From Candidatus Gastranaerophilales bacterium (GTDB lineage Bacteria; Cyanobacteriota; Vampirovibrionia; Gastranaerophilales; Gastranaerophilaceae): a stretch of 64,000 nucleotides of DNA. Below are positions 18,289 to 26,685 of the stretch, piece by piece. Position 1 is the first letter of the stretch; each line of letters starts with the position of its first letter. Made by a program: the position numbers and the translations under genes. The stretch lies in the NCBI GenBank assembly GCA_944323395.1, contig CALUSI010000009.1:24001-88000 (forward strand). Reading direction: 5' to 3'. The notes beneath the pieces were generated by a model, which was given only the letters and a program-made list of their open reading frames with translations, had not been told where the DNA came from and did not search any database.

Positions 18289-19533
18289 TTATATTTTTAA
18301 TAAATCAGCTTCTATAAGAAATTTCTTTGGAGCTAATACACATAGTGCACTATTTTTTGAAAAATATTTTGAAGCAGTATCTATAATCTGTTCTTTTGTT
18401 ATTGATTTTATTTTATTTATAAGTTCTTCTTCATAATTAAAACCAAGCCCTAAAAATTCATAATAGCCGTTTAAAGAAGCTTCTAAAAGATTTGTTTCAC
18501 GATAGAATTGTCTTTTTCCGATAGCATTATTTTTCGCTTCTTCAAGTTCTTTATCTGAGATTATCTCTGTCATTATTTTATTAATTTCTTTTTCAAATCC
18601 CTTTAAAGATGTTTTTATATTTTTAGGCTCTGTTGCTATATATACGAAGAAGTGTCCGGATAGTACAAAAGGTTCGTATACACTTCTTACCGTGTATGCA
18701 AGACCTTGTTTTTCCCTTAGTTCAAGAAAAAGTCTGGAGCTTAATCCTGATGAACCTAGTATTGTATTTAAAAGAATAATTGCAGGGTAATCTTCAGTAT
18801 AGACAGATGGGAAACTCCAACCTCTAAAAATTTGTGCCTGATTTGCATCTTCTTTTTCAATAACTGAGATCAAATTCTGACTTAACGGTTCAACTTGTTT
18901 TCTGTTATCTTCTGTTTCTGTACTTTTTAAATTGCCGATATGTTTTTCCAATAAAGGAATAACAACATTTTTGTCGATATCACCTACAACAGAAATATTT
19001 TTTTGTCCATTATTTTTTATTTCATCAAGTGCTTTCAATAAATCTTCTTTTTTAATTTTATCAAGTTGTACAATTAATTCTTTTCTACCAAGACCATAGG
19101 CATGGTTTTTAAATATTGTCCTATAATAATTATCTTGTGCCTGTATTTTGGCAGAGTCTAAATCTGATTCAAATTCACCTTTTATTTTAATAATTTCTTT
19201 TTCAAATTCATCAAACGTAGAATTGTCAAGTACATCTTCTAAAATTTCTAATGCCAAGTTTATATCTTCATTCATGCATAGTAATTTAAAACGAATATAA
19301 TCAGCCTTTTTTTCAATATTCAAATCAATTGCATTTTCATCAAGTTCATTTGCCAATTGTTCCGATGTTCTGTTTTTTGTTCCTTGAAAAAATAACTGTG
19401 TCATTAAATAATATAAACCTGATTTTGGCTCATCATTATTTAACTTTATATAAAGAACAATAGCTATTCTTGGAGTATTATTATTTTTCTTTATTATTAT
19501 TTTTATTCCATTTTTTAATGTATAACGTTCCAT
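18289..19533 (-). CDS. M16-family peptidase homologue lacking the HxxEH site (inactive partner)
   Basis: 414 residues with the M16 (pitrilysin/processing peptidase) fold, including the C-terminal R-G-W-S-F-P and L-R-E-K-Q-G-L-A-Y-T-V signatures used for substrate binding. At the place of the HxxEH metal site it reads QLFFQGTKNRT, so zinc ligands are lost. In many bacteria such a protein forms a heterodimer with an active M16 neighbour, which here lies 12 nt upstream at 19545. The pair likely acts as one peptidase (inference from family knowledge). Confidence 0.87.
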   Translation of the reverse strand: MERYTLKNGIKIIIKKNNNTPRIAIVLYIKLNNDEPKSGLYYLMTQLFFQGTKNRTSEQLANELDENAIDLNIEKKADYIRFKLLCMNEDINLALEILEDVLDNSTFDEFEKEIIKIKGEFESDLDSAKIQAQDNYYRTIFKNHAYGLGRKELIVQLDKIKKEDLLKALDEIKNNGQKNISVVGDIDKNVVIPLLEKHIGNLKSTETEDNRKQVEPLSQNLISVIEKEDANQAQIFRGWSFPSVYTEDYPAIILLNTILGSSGLSSRLFLELREKQGLAYTVRSVYEPFVLSGHFFVYIATEPKNIKTSLKGFEKEINKIMTEIISDKELEEAKNNAIGKRQFYRETNLLEASLNGYYEFLGLGFNYEEELINKIKSITKEQIIDTASKYFSKNSALCVLAPKKFLIEADLLKI

Positions 19534-19544
19534 CTTTTATCCTT

Positions 19545-20891
19545 TTATTTTTTATAAGATTCAGGCATCAATACAGAAATAACTGCCTTATTGACATCTA
19601 AATAATCTTTTGCAACATTCATTACATCATCAAGTGTAATTTCTTCAATAACTTTTATATATTCTTCAACACATTCAAGTTTATTACATACAGTCATATA
19701 AAAACCAATAGTTTCCGCTATATCTGAAACACTTTCTGAATTTTCTGCAAATCCTGCTTTTAGTTTTTTCTTGGCTTTTTTAAGCTCTTTTTCTGTTATC
19801 CTGTCTGAGTAGATTTTTTCAATTTGCTCTTTTAAAAGATTAATTGCATTCTCCTTTTCTTCAGATTTGAAATTTGCTTGGATAAAGAAATTTCCGCCAT
19901 CTCTAAAATGATAATAGTCTGTAGAAACCACATTGAATATTTGTTTTTCAGCTTTTTCTATAAGTTCTTGATATAATCTTGAACTTTGACCCTGACCTAA
20001 AATTAATGCGAGCATTTCAAGTATTGTACAAGTTTTTATATCAATAGCTTTCGCGCCTAAATAACCAAACATTAGAAATCCTGTATTGATTTTTGAATAG
20101 GTTTCCACATACTTTGTTGTATTTGTCGGAGCATCTATTTTATATTGTCTATTTGTTCTGTTTTTTCTTCCTTTAAAGTCAAATTCTTTCATAACCAGAG
20201 GAATTATTTCATCAGGATTCAAATCTCCTACAATTATTGTTGTTATATTATTGGGAGTATAGTGAGTTTTATAATAATCAAGAACACAATCTCTGGTAAT
20301 TGTTGAAATTATTTGTTCCGTTCCTATTACATCTCTTTTATAAGGATGTGATGTATACATATTTTGATTTGTTTGGTTATATACCTTAGTCCAAGGTTGG
20401 TCTTTTCTCATCCTTATTTCTTCAATAACAACATGTCTTTCTCTTTTCGTTGTTATATTAGGATTTTCAAGGTCAAAAGGTTCTCCTATTTCATTATCAG
20501 GTATAATTGGATCAAGCATCATATCTGCATGTAATTCAAGTGTATCTTTAAAATTTCGGTCATCACTGCCTTTGGGTATTGTTACATAGTAAAAGGTATA
20601 ATCCTTCCAAGTTGCAGCATTAACTATAGCCCCTCGTGATTCTAAAGTCCTATCAAATTCACCGGCTTTATGTTTACTTGTTCCTTTAAACATAAGATGT
20701 TCTAAAAAATGAGATATTCCGTTATTTTCATCATTTTCATTTATAGAACCCGTTTTAACCCAACTGCTTATATTTATTAATGAACTTGCTTTATATGCAA
20801 ATACTATCTTATGCCCGCATTCTCTTTCATATATTTCAACAGGCTTTTCTAAATATGGATATTCAACCAGTGTTCTCTTTATATTTTCCAT
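19545..20891 (-). CDS. M16-family zinc metallopeptidase (active subunit)
   Basis: Zinc peptidase of the insulinase/processing-peptidase family. The inverted zinc motif H-F-L-E-H lies at about 70-74 in ISHFLEHLMFKGT, followed by the usual downstream acidic ligand region. ATG 20891 is chosen because GAGG lies 6 nt upstream; the frame runs 11 codons further without support. 448 residues, no signal peptide, so it is probably cytoplasmic. It heads the minus-strand cluster with its inactive partner directly behind. Substrate unknown. Confidence 0.92.
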   Translation of the reverse strand: MENIKRTLVEYPYLEKPVEIYERECGHKIVFAYKASSLINISSWVKTGSINENDENNGISHFLEHLMFKGTSKHKAGEFDRTLESRGAIVNAATWKDYTFYYVTIPKGSDDRNFKDTLELHADMMLDPIIPDNEIGEPFDLENPNITTKRERHVVIEEIRMRKDQPWTKVYNQTNQNMYTSHPYKRDVIGTEQIISTITRDCVLDYYKTHYTPNNITTIIVGDLNPDEIIPLVMKEFDFKGRKNRTNRQYKIDAPTNTTKYVETYSKINTGFLMFGYLGAKAIDIKTCTILEMLALILGQGQSSRLYQELIEKAEKQIFNVVSTDYYHFRDGGNFFIQANFKSEEKENAINLLKEQIEKIYSDRITEKELKKAKKKLKAGFAENSESVSDIAETIGFYMTVCNKLECVEEYIKVIEEITLDDVMNVAKDYLDVNKAVISVLMPESYKK

Positions 20892-21024
20892 AAATGACCT
20901 CAATAATATTATATTCAAAACCAATTGTATCAGATTTTAAAGTATTTTCATATTAAAAATAGCAAGTTTTTTTTTGTCCATGTTTTGAAAAAAACATAGA
21001 TAAATAGTAAGAAGGTAAAAATTA

Positions 21025-21432
21025 ATGAATATTCCACCGATTTCTTTTGGTTCTTTAATGGTTTTCACTTTGAATGATCATAAACCCAAGGCATCAATTC
21101 CACAGTTATTAAAAATTTCATTTGATAATAATAAATCATTGAGGAATTATAATTTGGTGGATACATTCCAAAAGCATGATGAAGTAATTGATGGTACAGT
21201 TCATAATGCTGCTCAAAATTTTGCAGAAGATTTGGATAGAAAATATAAGTCAATTTTGCCTAAAGGTTCAAAAGATGTCATTTTGACACAAGCTGAATTT
21301 ACTATAAATCCAAGAGAAACTCAAACCAGATATTTCTTGACGGCTGCTACAAATGATGACGAAGAAAGATTACATAATATTTTAAGTAAAAGTTCTGTTT
21401 ATTATACTGCTAAGTTTAGGAATAAGAGATAG
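21025..21432 (+). CDS. Small lineage-specific protein with N-terminal ISFGS motif
   Basis: 135 residues, unknown function. It starts MNIPPISFGS, a short form of the F-G/F-K motif shared with several other unknown proteins in this window. The rest is polar with mixed strands and helices; no membrane helix. AAGG upstream of ATG 21025 fits a ribosome site. Its 3' end overlaps the convergent lipoate-ligase-like gene by 17 nt. Probably a real gene because of codon use and ribosome site, but no homologue is recognised. Confidence 0.62.
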   Translation: MNIPPISFGSLMVFTLNDHKPKASIPQLLKISFDNNKSLRNYNLVDTFQKHDEVIDGTVHNAAQNFAEDLDRKYKSILPKGSKDVILTQAEFTINPRETQTRYFLTAATNDDEERLHNILSKSSVYYTAKFRNKR

Positions 21433-22096
21433 AAAAGTAATCTTTAAATCCCTTTGACATTGCGTTTACAACGTCTTTTCTTGTAAGTGCTGGGTTTATT
21501 TGTTCTATATAGGTTATACAATTATTGTTATTTTTTTCTTGAAAAATTTTTTCTATTACCTGCAAATTGTAGTTAAATAAAATAGAACCATGTTGAAGAA
21601 TATAACCCTGTTTTCTATATTGGGCTGAACCAATTAACTTTTTACCTTTATGAGACAAATCGGCTCCTGTTGAAATAAGCATGCAATAGTCATGCGAAGC
21701 TTCAACTTTTTTACTTCCACCCAGTTCAAGCTCAATATCTATATTTTTAAAGCCTTCTATTATTGCTGATGAGATTTCTTTATAAGATGTTATTATACTT
21801 TCGCCTTTTCTTAGAAAATCAATAGGGCATATAAAAGAATATGTAACCTCGTTATCATGAAGAAGACCTCTTCCGCCTGTTACTCTTTTTACAATATCTA
21901 TTCCATTTTGCTTGCAAAATTCAACATCTATATGTTCAAATGACTGATTTCGTCCTAAAGATACGCAAGGCGGATTCCAACCATAAAAACGAATTATTGG
22001 TTCTTTCTTTTTTTCATTAATTGCCTCATCAAGCAATTGCGAGTCAAAACTCATATTATATTCGCCGTTGTTTTCTTTATAATCTATCAATTTAGC
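21416..22096 (-). CDS. Lipoate-protein ligase A / octanoyltransferase-like protein
   Basis: Biotin/lipoate ligase fold. The family core is visible: R-F-Y-G-W-x-P-P-x-V-S-L-G-R-N-Q, then R-V-T-G-G-R-G-L-L-H-D-x-E-V-T-Y-S, then K-K-L-I-G-S-A-Q with the catalytic-site Lys and G-Y-I-L-Q-H-G-S. It may attach lipoate or octanoate to the glycine-cleavage H protein or to 2-oxoacid dehydrogenases. About 226 residues from ATG 22096 (MAKLIDYK); two in-frame ATGs further up (to 22129) cannot be excluded because no clear ribosome site decides. LipM versus LplA cannot be settled here. Confidence 0.85.
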   Translation of the reverse strand, partial: AKLIDYKENNGEYNMSFDSQLLDEAINEKKKEPIIRFYGWNPPCVSLGRNQSFEHIDVEFCKQNGIDIVKRVTGGRGLLHDNEVTYSFICPIDFLRKGESIITSYKEISSAIIEGFKNIDIELELGGSKKVEASHDYCMLISTGADLSHKGKKLIGSAQYRKQGYILQHGSILFNYNLQVIEKIFQEKNNNNCITYIEQINPALTRKDVVNAMSKGFKDYFSISYS

Positions 22097-22157
22097 CATA
22101 ATGGTCATTATATAACATAAATAAACCATTTATAAAATAATTTGGGAGGAAATAATT

Positions 22158-22739
22158 ATGGAAAAAAAATCATTAAAAGATACAAGGACCCGAGAAAATC
22201 TTATGAAAGCTTTTGCTGGTGAATCAATGGCGCGGAACAGATATTGCATCTTTGCTTCTACCGCCGAAAAAGAAGGTCTTATTGAAATTGCGAATATATT
22301 TAGAATGACTGCTTTAAATGAAAAAGAACATGCTGAAATTTATTTTAAATTCTTAGATGGTGAAGAAGTACAAATATTAAACTCCACATATCCTGCTTGT
22401 TTTGGAGATACAAAGGCAAATCTTATGTGTGCTGCCAAATACGAAGAAGAAGAACATTCTTTATTATATCCCGAATTTGGTACTATTGCGGAGGAAGAAG
22501 GTTTTAAAGATATAGCAGCTGCATTTTTTAATATTGCAACAATTGAAGCCAATCACAGTAAAAGATATGCTAAACTACACGAAAGATTAATAAACAATGA
22601 AATGTTCAGAAGAAAAGATAAACAAAACTGGATATGTTCTCATTGCGGTTTTATTGTAGAAAATGAATCAGCACCTGAGAAATGCCCTGTTTGTTCAAGA
22701 CCTCAAGGCTATTTTCATATTTTATGCGACTGTATATAA
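22158..22739 (+). CDS. rbr: Rubrerythrin
   Basis: Peroxide-detoxifying di-iron protein typical of anaerobes. The N-terminal ferritin-like four-helix domain has E-x-x-A-R-N-R-Y, NEKEHAE and I-E-A-N-H di-iron ligands. The C-terminal rubredoxin-like domain has two Cys pairs (C-S-H-C and C-P-V-C) binding one iron. 193 residues, the usual size. GGGAGGAAATAATT before the ATG is a strong ribosome site. It ends at a strong terminator. Supports an anaerobic lifestyle. Confidence 0.97.
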   Translation: MEKKSLKDTRTRENLMKAFAGESMARNRYCIFASTAEKEGLIEIANIFRMTALNEKEHAEIYFKFLDGEEVQILNSTYPACFGDTKANLMCAAKYEEEEHSLLYPEFGTIAEEEGFKDIAAAFFNIATIEANHSKRYAKLHERLINNEMFRRKDKQNWICSHCGFIVENESAPEKCPVCSRPQGYFHILCDCI

Positions 22740-22750
22740 ATTTATTAGTA

Positions 22751-22781
22751 AAAAAAGAGGTTTTAATAGAACCTCTTTTTT
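22751..22781. terminator. Bidirectional terminator between rubrerythrin and dCMP deaminase
   Basis: AAAAAAGAGGTT (22751-22762) pairs with AACCTCTTTTTT (22770-22781), 12 bp around a 7-nt loop, with runs of T on both strands. It serves both convergent genes. Confidence 0.92.
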
Positions 22782-23241
22782 ATTTTACAGCTGAATACAT
22801 TTGTTCCGATAATTCTTTCTTTATATCCTCAACCAAAATATGTTCAATCTGAGAATTATCATCTTTTCTTAAATAAACATCTTTTATGCCGGCTTGAACA
22901 ATAAATCGCTTACAAAGTATACAAATAAAGTTATGCCCGTATATATACATAGTTGCATTTTGGCATCTGTCTTGTCCTGCTTGTATTATGGCATTTTGTT
23001 CGGCGTGGATGCTTCTGCATGTTTCATACATGGTTCCTGACGGTATATTATTCTCTATTCTGTAACATTTACCAAGTTCAAAACATGAAATCACTTTTGA
23101 TGGAGTGCCATTATATCCTGTTGCTTTTATTTTTTTATCTTCTCCAACAATAACCGCACCTACATGGGCTCTTAAACAATTTGAACGAGATGCACAGGTT
23201 TTTGCAATCTCTAGAAAATATTCATTCCATTCTTTTACCAT
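22780..23241 (-). CDS. comEB: dCMP deaminase (ComEB-like)
   Basis: Zinc enzyme that deaminates dCMP to dUMP, feeding thymidylate synthesis. The zinc/catalytic motif S-I-H-A-E-Q-N-A-I and the C-x-x-C pair (CILC) are present, as is the family's N-terminal C-A-S-R-S-N-C-L-R-A-x-V-G-A-V-I-V. 153 residues. GAGGGATAT before ATG 23241 fits a ribosome site. It converges on rubrerythrin at the shared terminator. Confidence 0.94.
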   Translation of the reverse strand: MVKEWNEYFLEIAKTCASRSNCLRAHVGAVIVGEDKKIKATGYNGTPSKVISCFELGKCYRIENNIPSGTMYETCRSIHAEQNAIIQAGQDRCQNATMYIYGHNFICILCKRFIVQAGIKDVYLRKDDNSQIEHILVEDIKKELSEQMYSAVK

Positions 23242-23342
23242 ATATCCCTCAATTCGTTATTACATCATACAAAATTTCATAATAAGTAACAATTGATTGT
23301 AAACTATTTATTAATCTGACTTTTTTAATTTAAAATTATATT

Positions 23343-24284
23343 ATGGATAGACAAAGCAATACCTTAGAAAAGACTAAAAAGTTTTGGATAAGCATTACCG
23401 GATACAGAACTTTACTAATTTTAAAGTCTTTAATGGTAAGAAGTTATACAATAGATAAACTTGTAGAGATATTAAAAAATGACTCTATAACAAATAAAGC
23501 GGTATCAAAAGATACGGTAAGAATTGCCATAAATACGCTCAAATCAGTTGGGTGTGAGATTTTAAGACCTAACAAAGCAAATAATTATAAATATCAGCTG
23601 ATTAAACATCCGTTCGCATTAAAAATAAGCGATAAAGAACTAAAAATTTTTACTATGCTCAGAGATAAAATAGCTGAAGATATAAAATATAATGATGTTT
23701 TTACTCTAAACGATTTATACGATAAATTGATATCTTTAACATTAAACGAAGAACAAATAGATTATATTAATAGTACACAACCATTAAAAAAAATAAATAA
23801 AGAAATCTTAAAAGATATTACAAATCCACAAATTATCGGGAAAAAAGTACAAATAAAATATTTATCACCAAATTTTGGCGAAGAAGATATAGAAGTAGTA
23901 CCGCAAAAAATAACTTATGAATCGGGTAAAATATATTTAAGATGCTACATTTTTAAATATAAAAAGAACAGTTTATTAAATGTTGAAAGAATTTTAAAAC
24001 TTAACAGTATAGATATGTTCACAAAATACGATAAAGATTCCTCATACGAAGTGATATATGAAGTTTTCGGTAATAGTGCCAATACATTTAAACCACAGAA
24101 AAATGAAAAAATAATATCCCAAAAAGATAATTCAATTATAATAGGAACTATTGTCGATAACGAATTCTTGTTTATACAAAGACTTTTATTATTCGGCGCT
24201 GATTTTAAAATTGTTTCACCTGATTTTTTCAAAGAAAAACTTATAGACAAAATAAAACTAATACAAAAAGGATATATAGAATGA
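23343..24284 (+). CDS. WYL-domain transcriptional regulator 1
   Basis: 313 residues: an N-terminal winged-helix-like region (about 20-90) and a C-terminal WYL-type domain (about 165-310) with V-Q-I-K-Y-L-S-P, a conserved Y-L-R-C-Y strand and the terminal WCX-like L-L-L-F-G-A-D segment. WYL proteins regulate transcription and often sense nucleic acids or nucleotides. It is divergent from comEB and overlaps the start of a second WYL gene by 4 nt (ATGA), so the two are co-translated and may form a heteromer. Confidence 0.82.
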   Translation: MDRQSNTLEKTKKFWISITGYRTLLILKSLMVRSYTIDKLVEILKNDSITNKAVSKDTVRIAINTLKSVGCEILRPNKANNYKYQLIKHPFALKISDKELKIFTMLRDKIAEDIKYNDVFTLNDLYDKLISLTLNEEQIDYINSTQPLKKINKEILKDITNPQIIGKKVQIKYLSPNFGEEDIEVVPQKITYESGKIYLRCYIFKYKKNSLLNVERILKLNSIDMFTKYDKDSSYEVIYEVFGNSANTFKPQKNEKIISQKDNSIIIGTIVDNEFLFIQRLLLFGADFKIVSPDFFKEKLIDKIKLIQKGYIE

Positions 24285-25198
24285 AAAAACCTGAAAAAAA
24301 TCATGATACGGGTTTAAGAATTTTGGAAGTATTAAAAATACTTTTAGAAAAAAATTTATCTAAAATAGAATTAATAGAAAAATTAAAAGAAAATGATTCT
24401 GTTGAAAATGTCTATTCACAAGAAGCATTTTTAAAATATTTCAATACATTTGAATTATCCGGTTTAAAATTAAACAGATTTCAAGGTAAATATTCTTTAA
24501 ATAACGCTTTATTAAAAACAAACTTAAGCAAAAAAGAACAAGAAATGCTGATTCTTCTTATTAATTCAATAACAAAGTTAAATAATAAATCAGAAGAAGA
24601 AATAATTAAAAATTTTTTCTTAAAAATTGATAAATATGTAGACATAGATTTAAATAATGAATTAAATAATATAGCTAACAAAGAAACATTAATACAAAAT
24701 TCAAATATTAGAAATAATATAATAGCAACATTAAAAAATTTAATTTACGAAGAACAAAGAGTAAATATAACATACAAGAAGAAAGATAATACCGAGGAAA
24801 CAGATACTTTTGAACTAAAAGAGATTATAGAAAAAGATAATTGCATGTATGTTGTATGTTACAGTCCTTCGTTAGGACGTAACAAAAGAATAAATATCAA
24901 CTATATTAAATCATTAAACCAGCTTCCACAAAAAATTTCAGGTGTTTGCTATATGAATTCAATAGTATTTGAAGTATATGGAAGGCTTGCCTCTTTATAC
25001 AGGCTAAAACAATCAGAAAGGGTAATAGATTTCAGTAATAATCATTTAACTATATCAAATACTGAAGAAGATAAAGATTCTCTTTTATTACGATTATTAA
25101 AATACGGCGAAAATTGTAAAATTATAAGACCAAAATCACTTCAAGAAGAATTTATAAATTTAACGAATGACATATTAAAGAATTTGGAGGCTTCATAG
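24281..25198 (+). CDS. WYL-domain transcriptional regulator 2
   Basis: 305 residues, same plan as its upstream neighbour but diverged: helical DNA-binding region (10-75), linker, then WYL-like domain with R-V-N-I-T-Y-K-K, Y-V-V-C-Y-S-P and the terminal R-L-L-K-Y-G-E segment. It starts in the stop of WYL 1 (ATGA) and its own TAG shares a base with the GTG of the DUF4127 gene, so three genes are tightly coupled. Confidence 0.8.
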   Translation: MKKPEKNHDTGLRILEVLKILLEKNLSKIELIEKLKENDSVENVYSQEAFLKYFNTFELSGLKLNRFQGKYSLNNALLKTNLSKKEQEMLILLINSITKLNNKSEEEIIKNFFLKIDKYVDIDLNNELNNIANKETLIQNSNIRNNIIATLKNLIYEEQRVNITYKKKDNTEETDTFELKEIIEKDNCMYVVCYSPSLGRNKRININYIKSLNQLPQKISGVCYMNSIVFEVYGRLASLYRLKQSERVIDFSNNHLTISNTEEDKDSLLLRLLKYGENCKIIRPKSLQEEFINLTNDILKNLEAS

Positions 25199-26649
25199 TG
25201 TCTAAGATTGCTTTAGTCCCAATAGATAATCGTCCTGTTTGTTATCAACTTCCTCAGCAAATAATAAATCAAGCAAAGGAACACTCTTTAGTATTACCCG
25301 AAATAGACTTAATGGGTAATTTATATAAAAATGCCAATATAAATTCAATACTAAAATGGCTTGATTCATTAAAAGATGTAGATATTTTTGTAATTTCACT
25401 CGATACAATAGCCTATGGTGGTCTTATTCCTTCAAGAAGAAGTAATGATAACTACGAAGAAATCAAATCACGAATAGACAAAATGGTTTCCGTATTAAAG
25501 AAACATTCAGCTAAAATTTATGCGTTCTCAAGCATTATGCGAATTTCAAATAATAATATAAACGAGGAAGAAAAAGAATATTGGTCAAGTTACGGTACTA
25601 AAATATTTCAATACTCATATAACTTGCATAAAATGGAAGCTACTTGTGATTCATCATATATGGTAGCTTGTAACTGTAATGCAAGTAGAATTCCGCAAGA
25701 TATTTTAGATGATTATCTTAATACAAGAAAAAGAAATTTTGAAATTAATAAATATTATATAGAGCTAAAAAAGCAAGGAATATTTGATACATTAGTATTT
25801 TCAAAAGATGATTGTGCACAGTACGGGATAAATGTAAAAGAAGCTATTGAGCTGGAAAAATTATCAGCAAATGAAGAAAATATATTTATCAAAACAGGTG
25901 CGGATGAAATTCCATTAACATTATTATCAAGAGCAATAAATAAACAAAAACATATAAAAATATGTCCCGTATATTTAAGTCCAAACAGCATAAATAAAAT
26001 ATCAAAATATGAAGATATATCTGTTAAAGAATCAGTAGAATCGCAAATAGAACTTTCAGGTGGAATTATAAGCGATGAAAAGAACTGTCATATGATATTA
26101 CTGGTAAATAACTTTGGAATTGAACAAGGTGAACTGGCAATGAATGTATATGAACCGGAATATAATAAAGATTTAAAAATTCCCGATAAACCATATTTCA
26201 TAGCTGATATTTTAAATGCAAACGGAAGCGACAACGGTTTTGTAAAAGCATTATTTGCAAATGATAATTTAAAAGAATTTTTTGGATATGCAGCTTGGAA
26301 TACAACAGGGAATACTCTCGGAAGTTGTATAGCTACAGCCCTAACATATTACGGTGCTAAGCAACCTAGTAAAAAAGACTTTAAAATATTACAATTAATA
26401 AGATTTCTTGATGATTGGGCATACCAAGCAAATATAAGAGCTCAAATCCGTAACGATAAAGAAAATTTATCCAATACCGTATTAAAAATAACAATGAAAG
26501 AATATGAAAATTTTCTTTTGAATAAATTTGATGTAAAAAAATATCATACAGAGTACTATTTCCCTTGGAAAAGATTTTTTGAGATAGGTATTTTAATAAA
26601 GAAAAATTATATAAGATTGCCTTTTGTTGATATATTATTTTATGAGTGA
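25198..26649 (+). CDS. DUF4127-family protein
   Basis: 483 residues that fit the DUF4127 family: the N-terminus I-A-L-V-P-I-D-N-R-P-V-C-Y-Q-L-P, then S-L-D-T-I-A-Y-G-G-L-I-P-S-R, R-I-S-N-N-N near 120, and later G-A-D-E-I and W-N-T-T-G-N-T-L-G. The family is enzyme-like but uncharacterised, and I give no reaction. GTG start at 25198 has GGAGG about 8 nt before and is coupled to the WYL 2 stop. thrS follows 36 nt later. Confidence 0.86.
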   Translation: MSKIALVPIDNRPVCYQLPQQIINQAKEHSLVLPEIDLMGNLYKNANINSILKWLDSLKDVDIFVISLDTIAYGGLIPSRRSNDNYEEIKSRIDKMVSVLKKHSAKIYAFSSIMRISNNNINEEEKEYWSSYGTKIFQYSYNLHKMEATCDSSYMVACNCNASRIPQDILDDYLNTRKRNFEINKYYIELKKQGIFDTLVFSKDDCAQYGINVKEAIELEKLSANEENIFIKTGADEIPLTLLSRAINKQKHIKICPVYLSPNSINKISKYEDISVKESVESQIELSGGIISDEKNCHMILLVNNFGIEQGELAMNVYEPEYNKDLKIPDKPYFIADILNANGSDNGFVKALFANDNLKEFFGYAAWNTTGNTLGSCIATALTYYGAKQPSKKDFKILQLIRFLDDWAYQANIRAQIRNDKENLSNTVLKITMKEYENFLLNKFDVKKYHTEYYFPWKRFFEIGILIKKNYIRLPFVDILFYE

Positions 26650-26685
26650 TAACATTTACTTAAAAGTAATATCAAAGGAAAAGCT

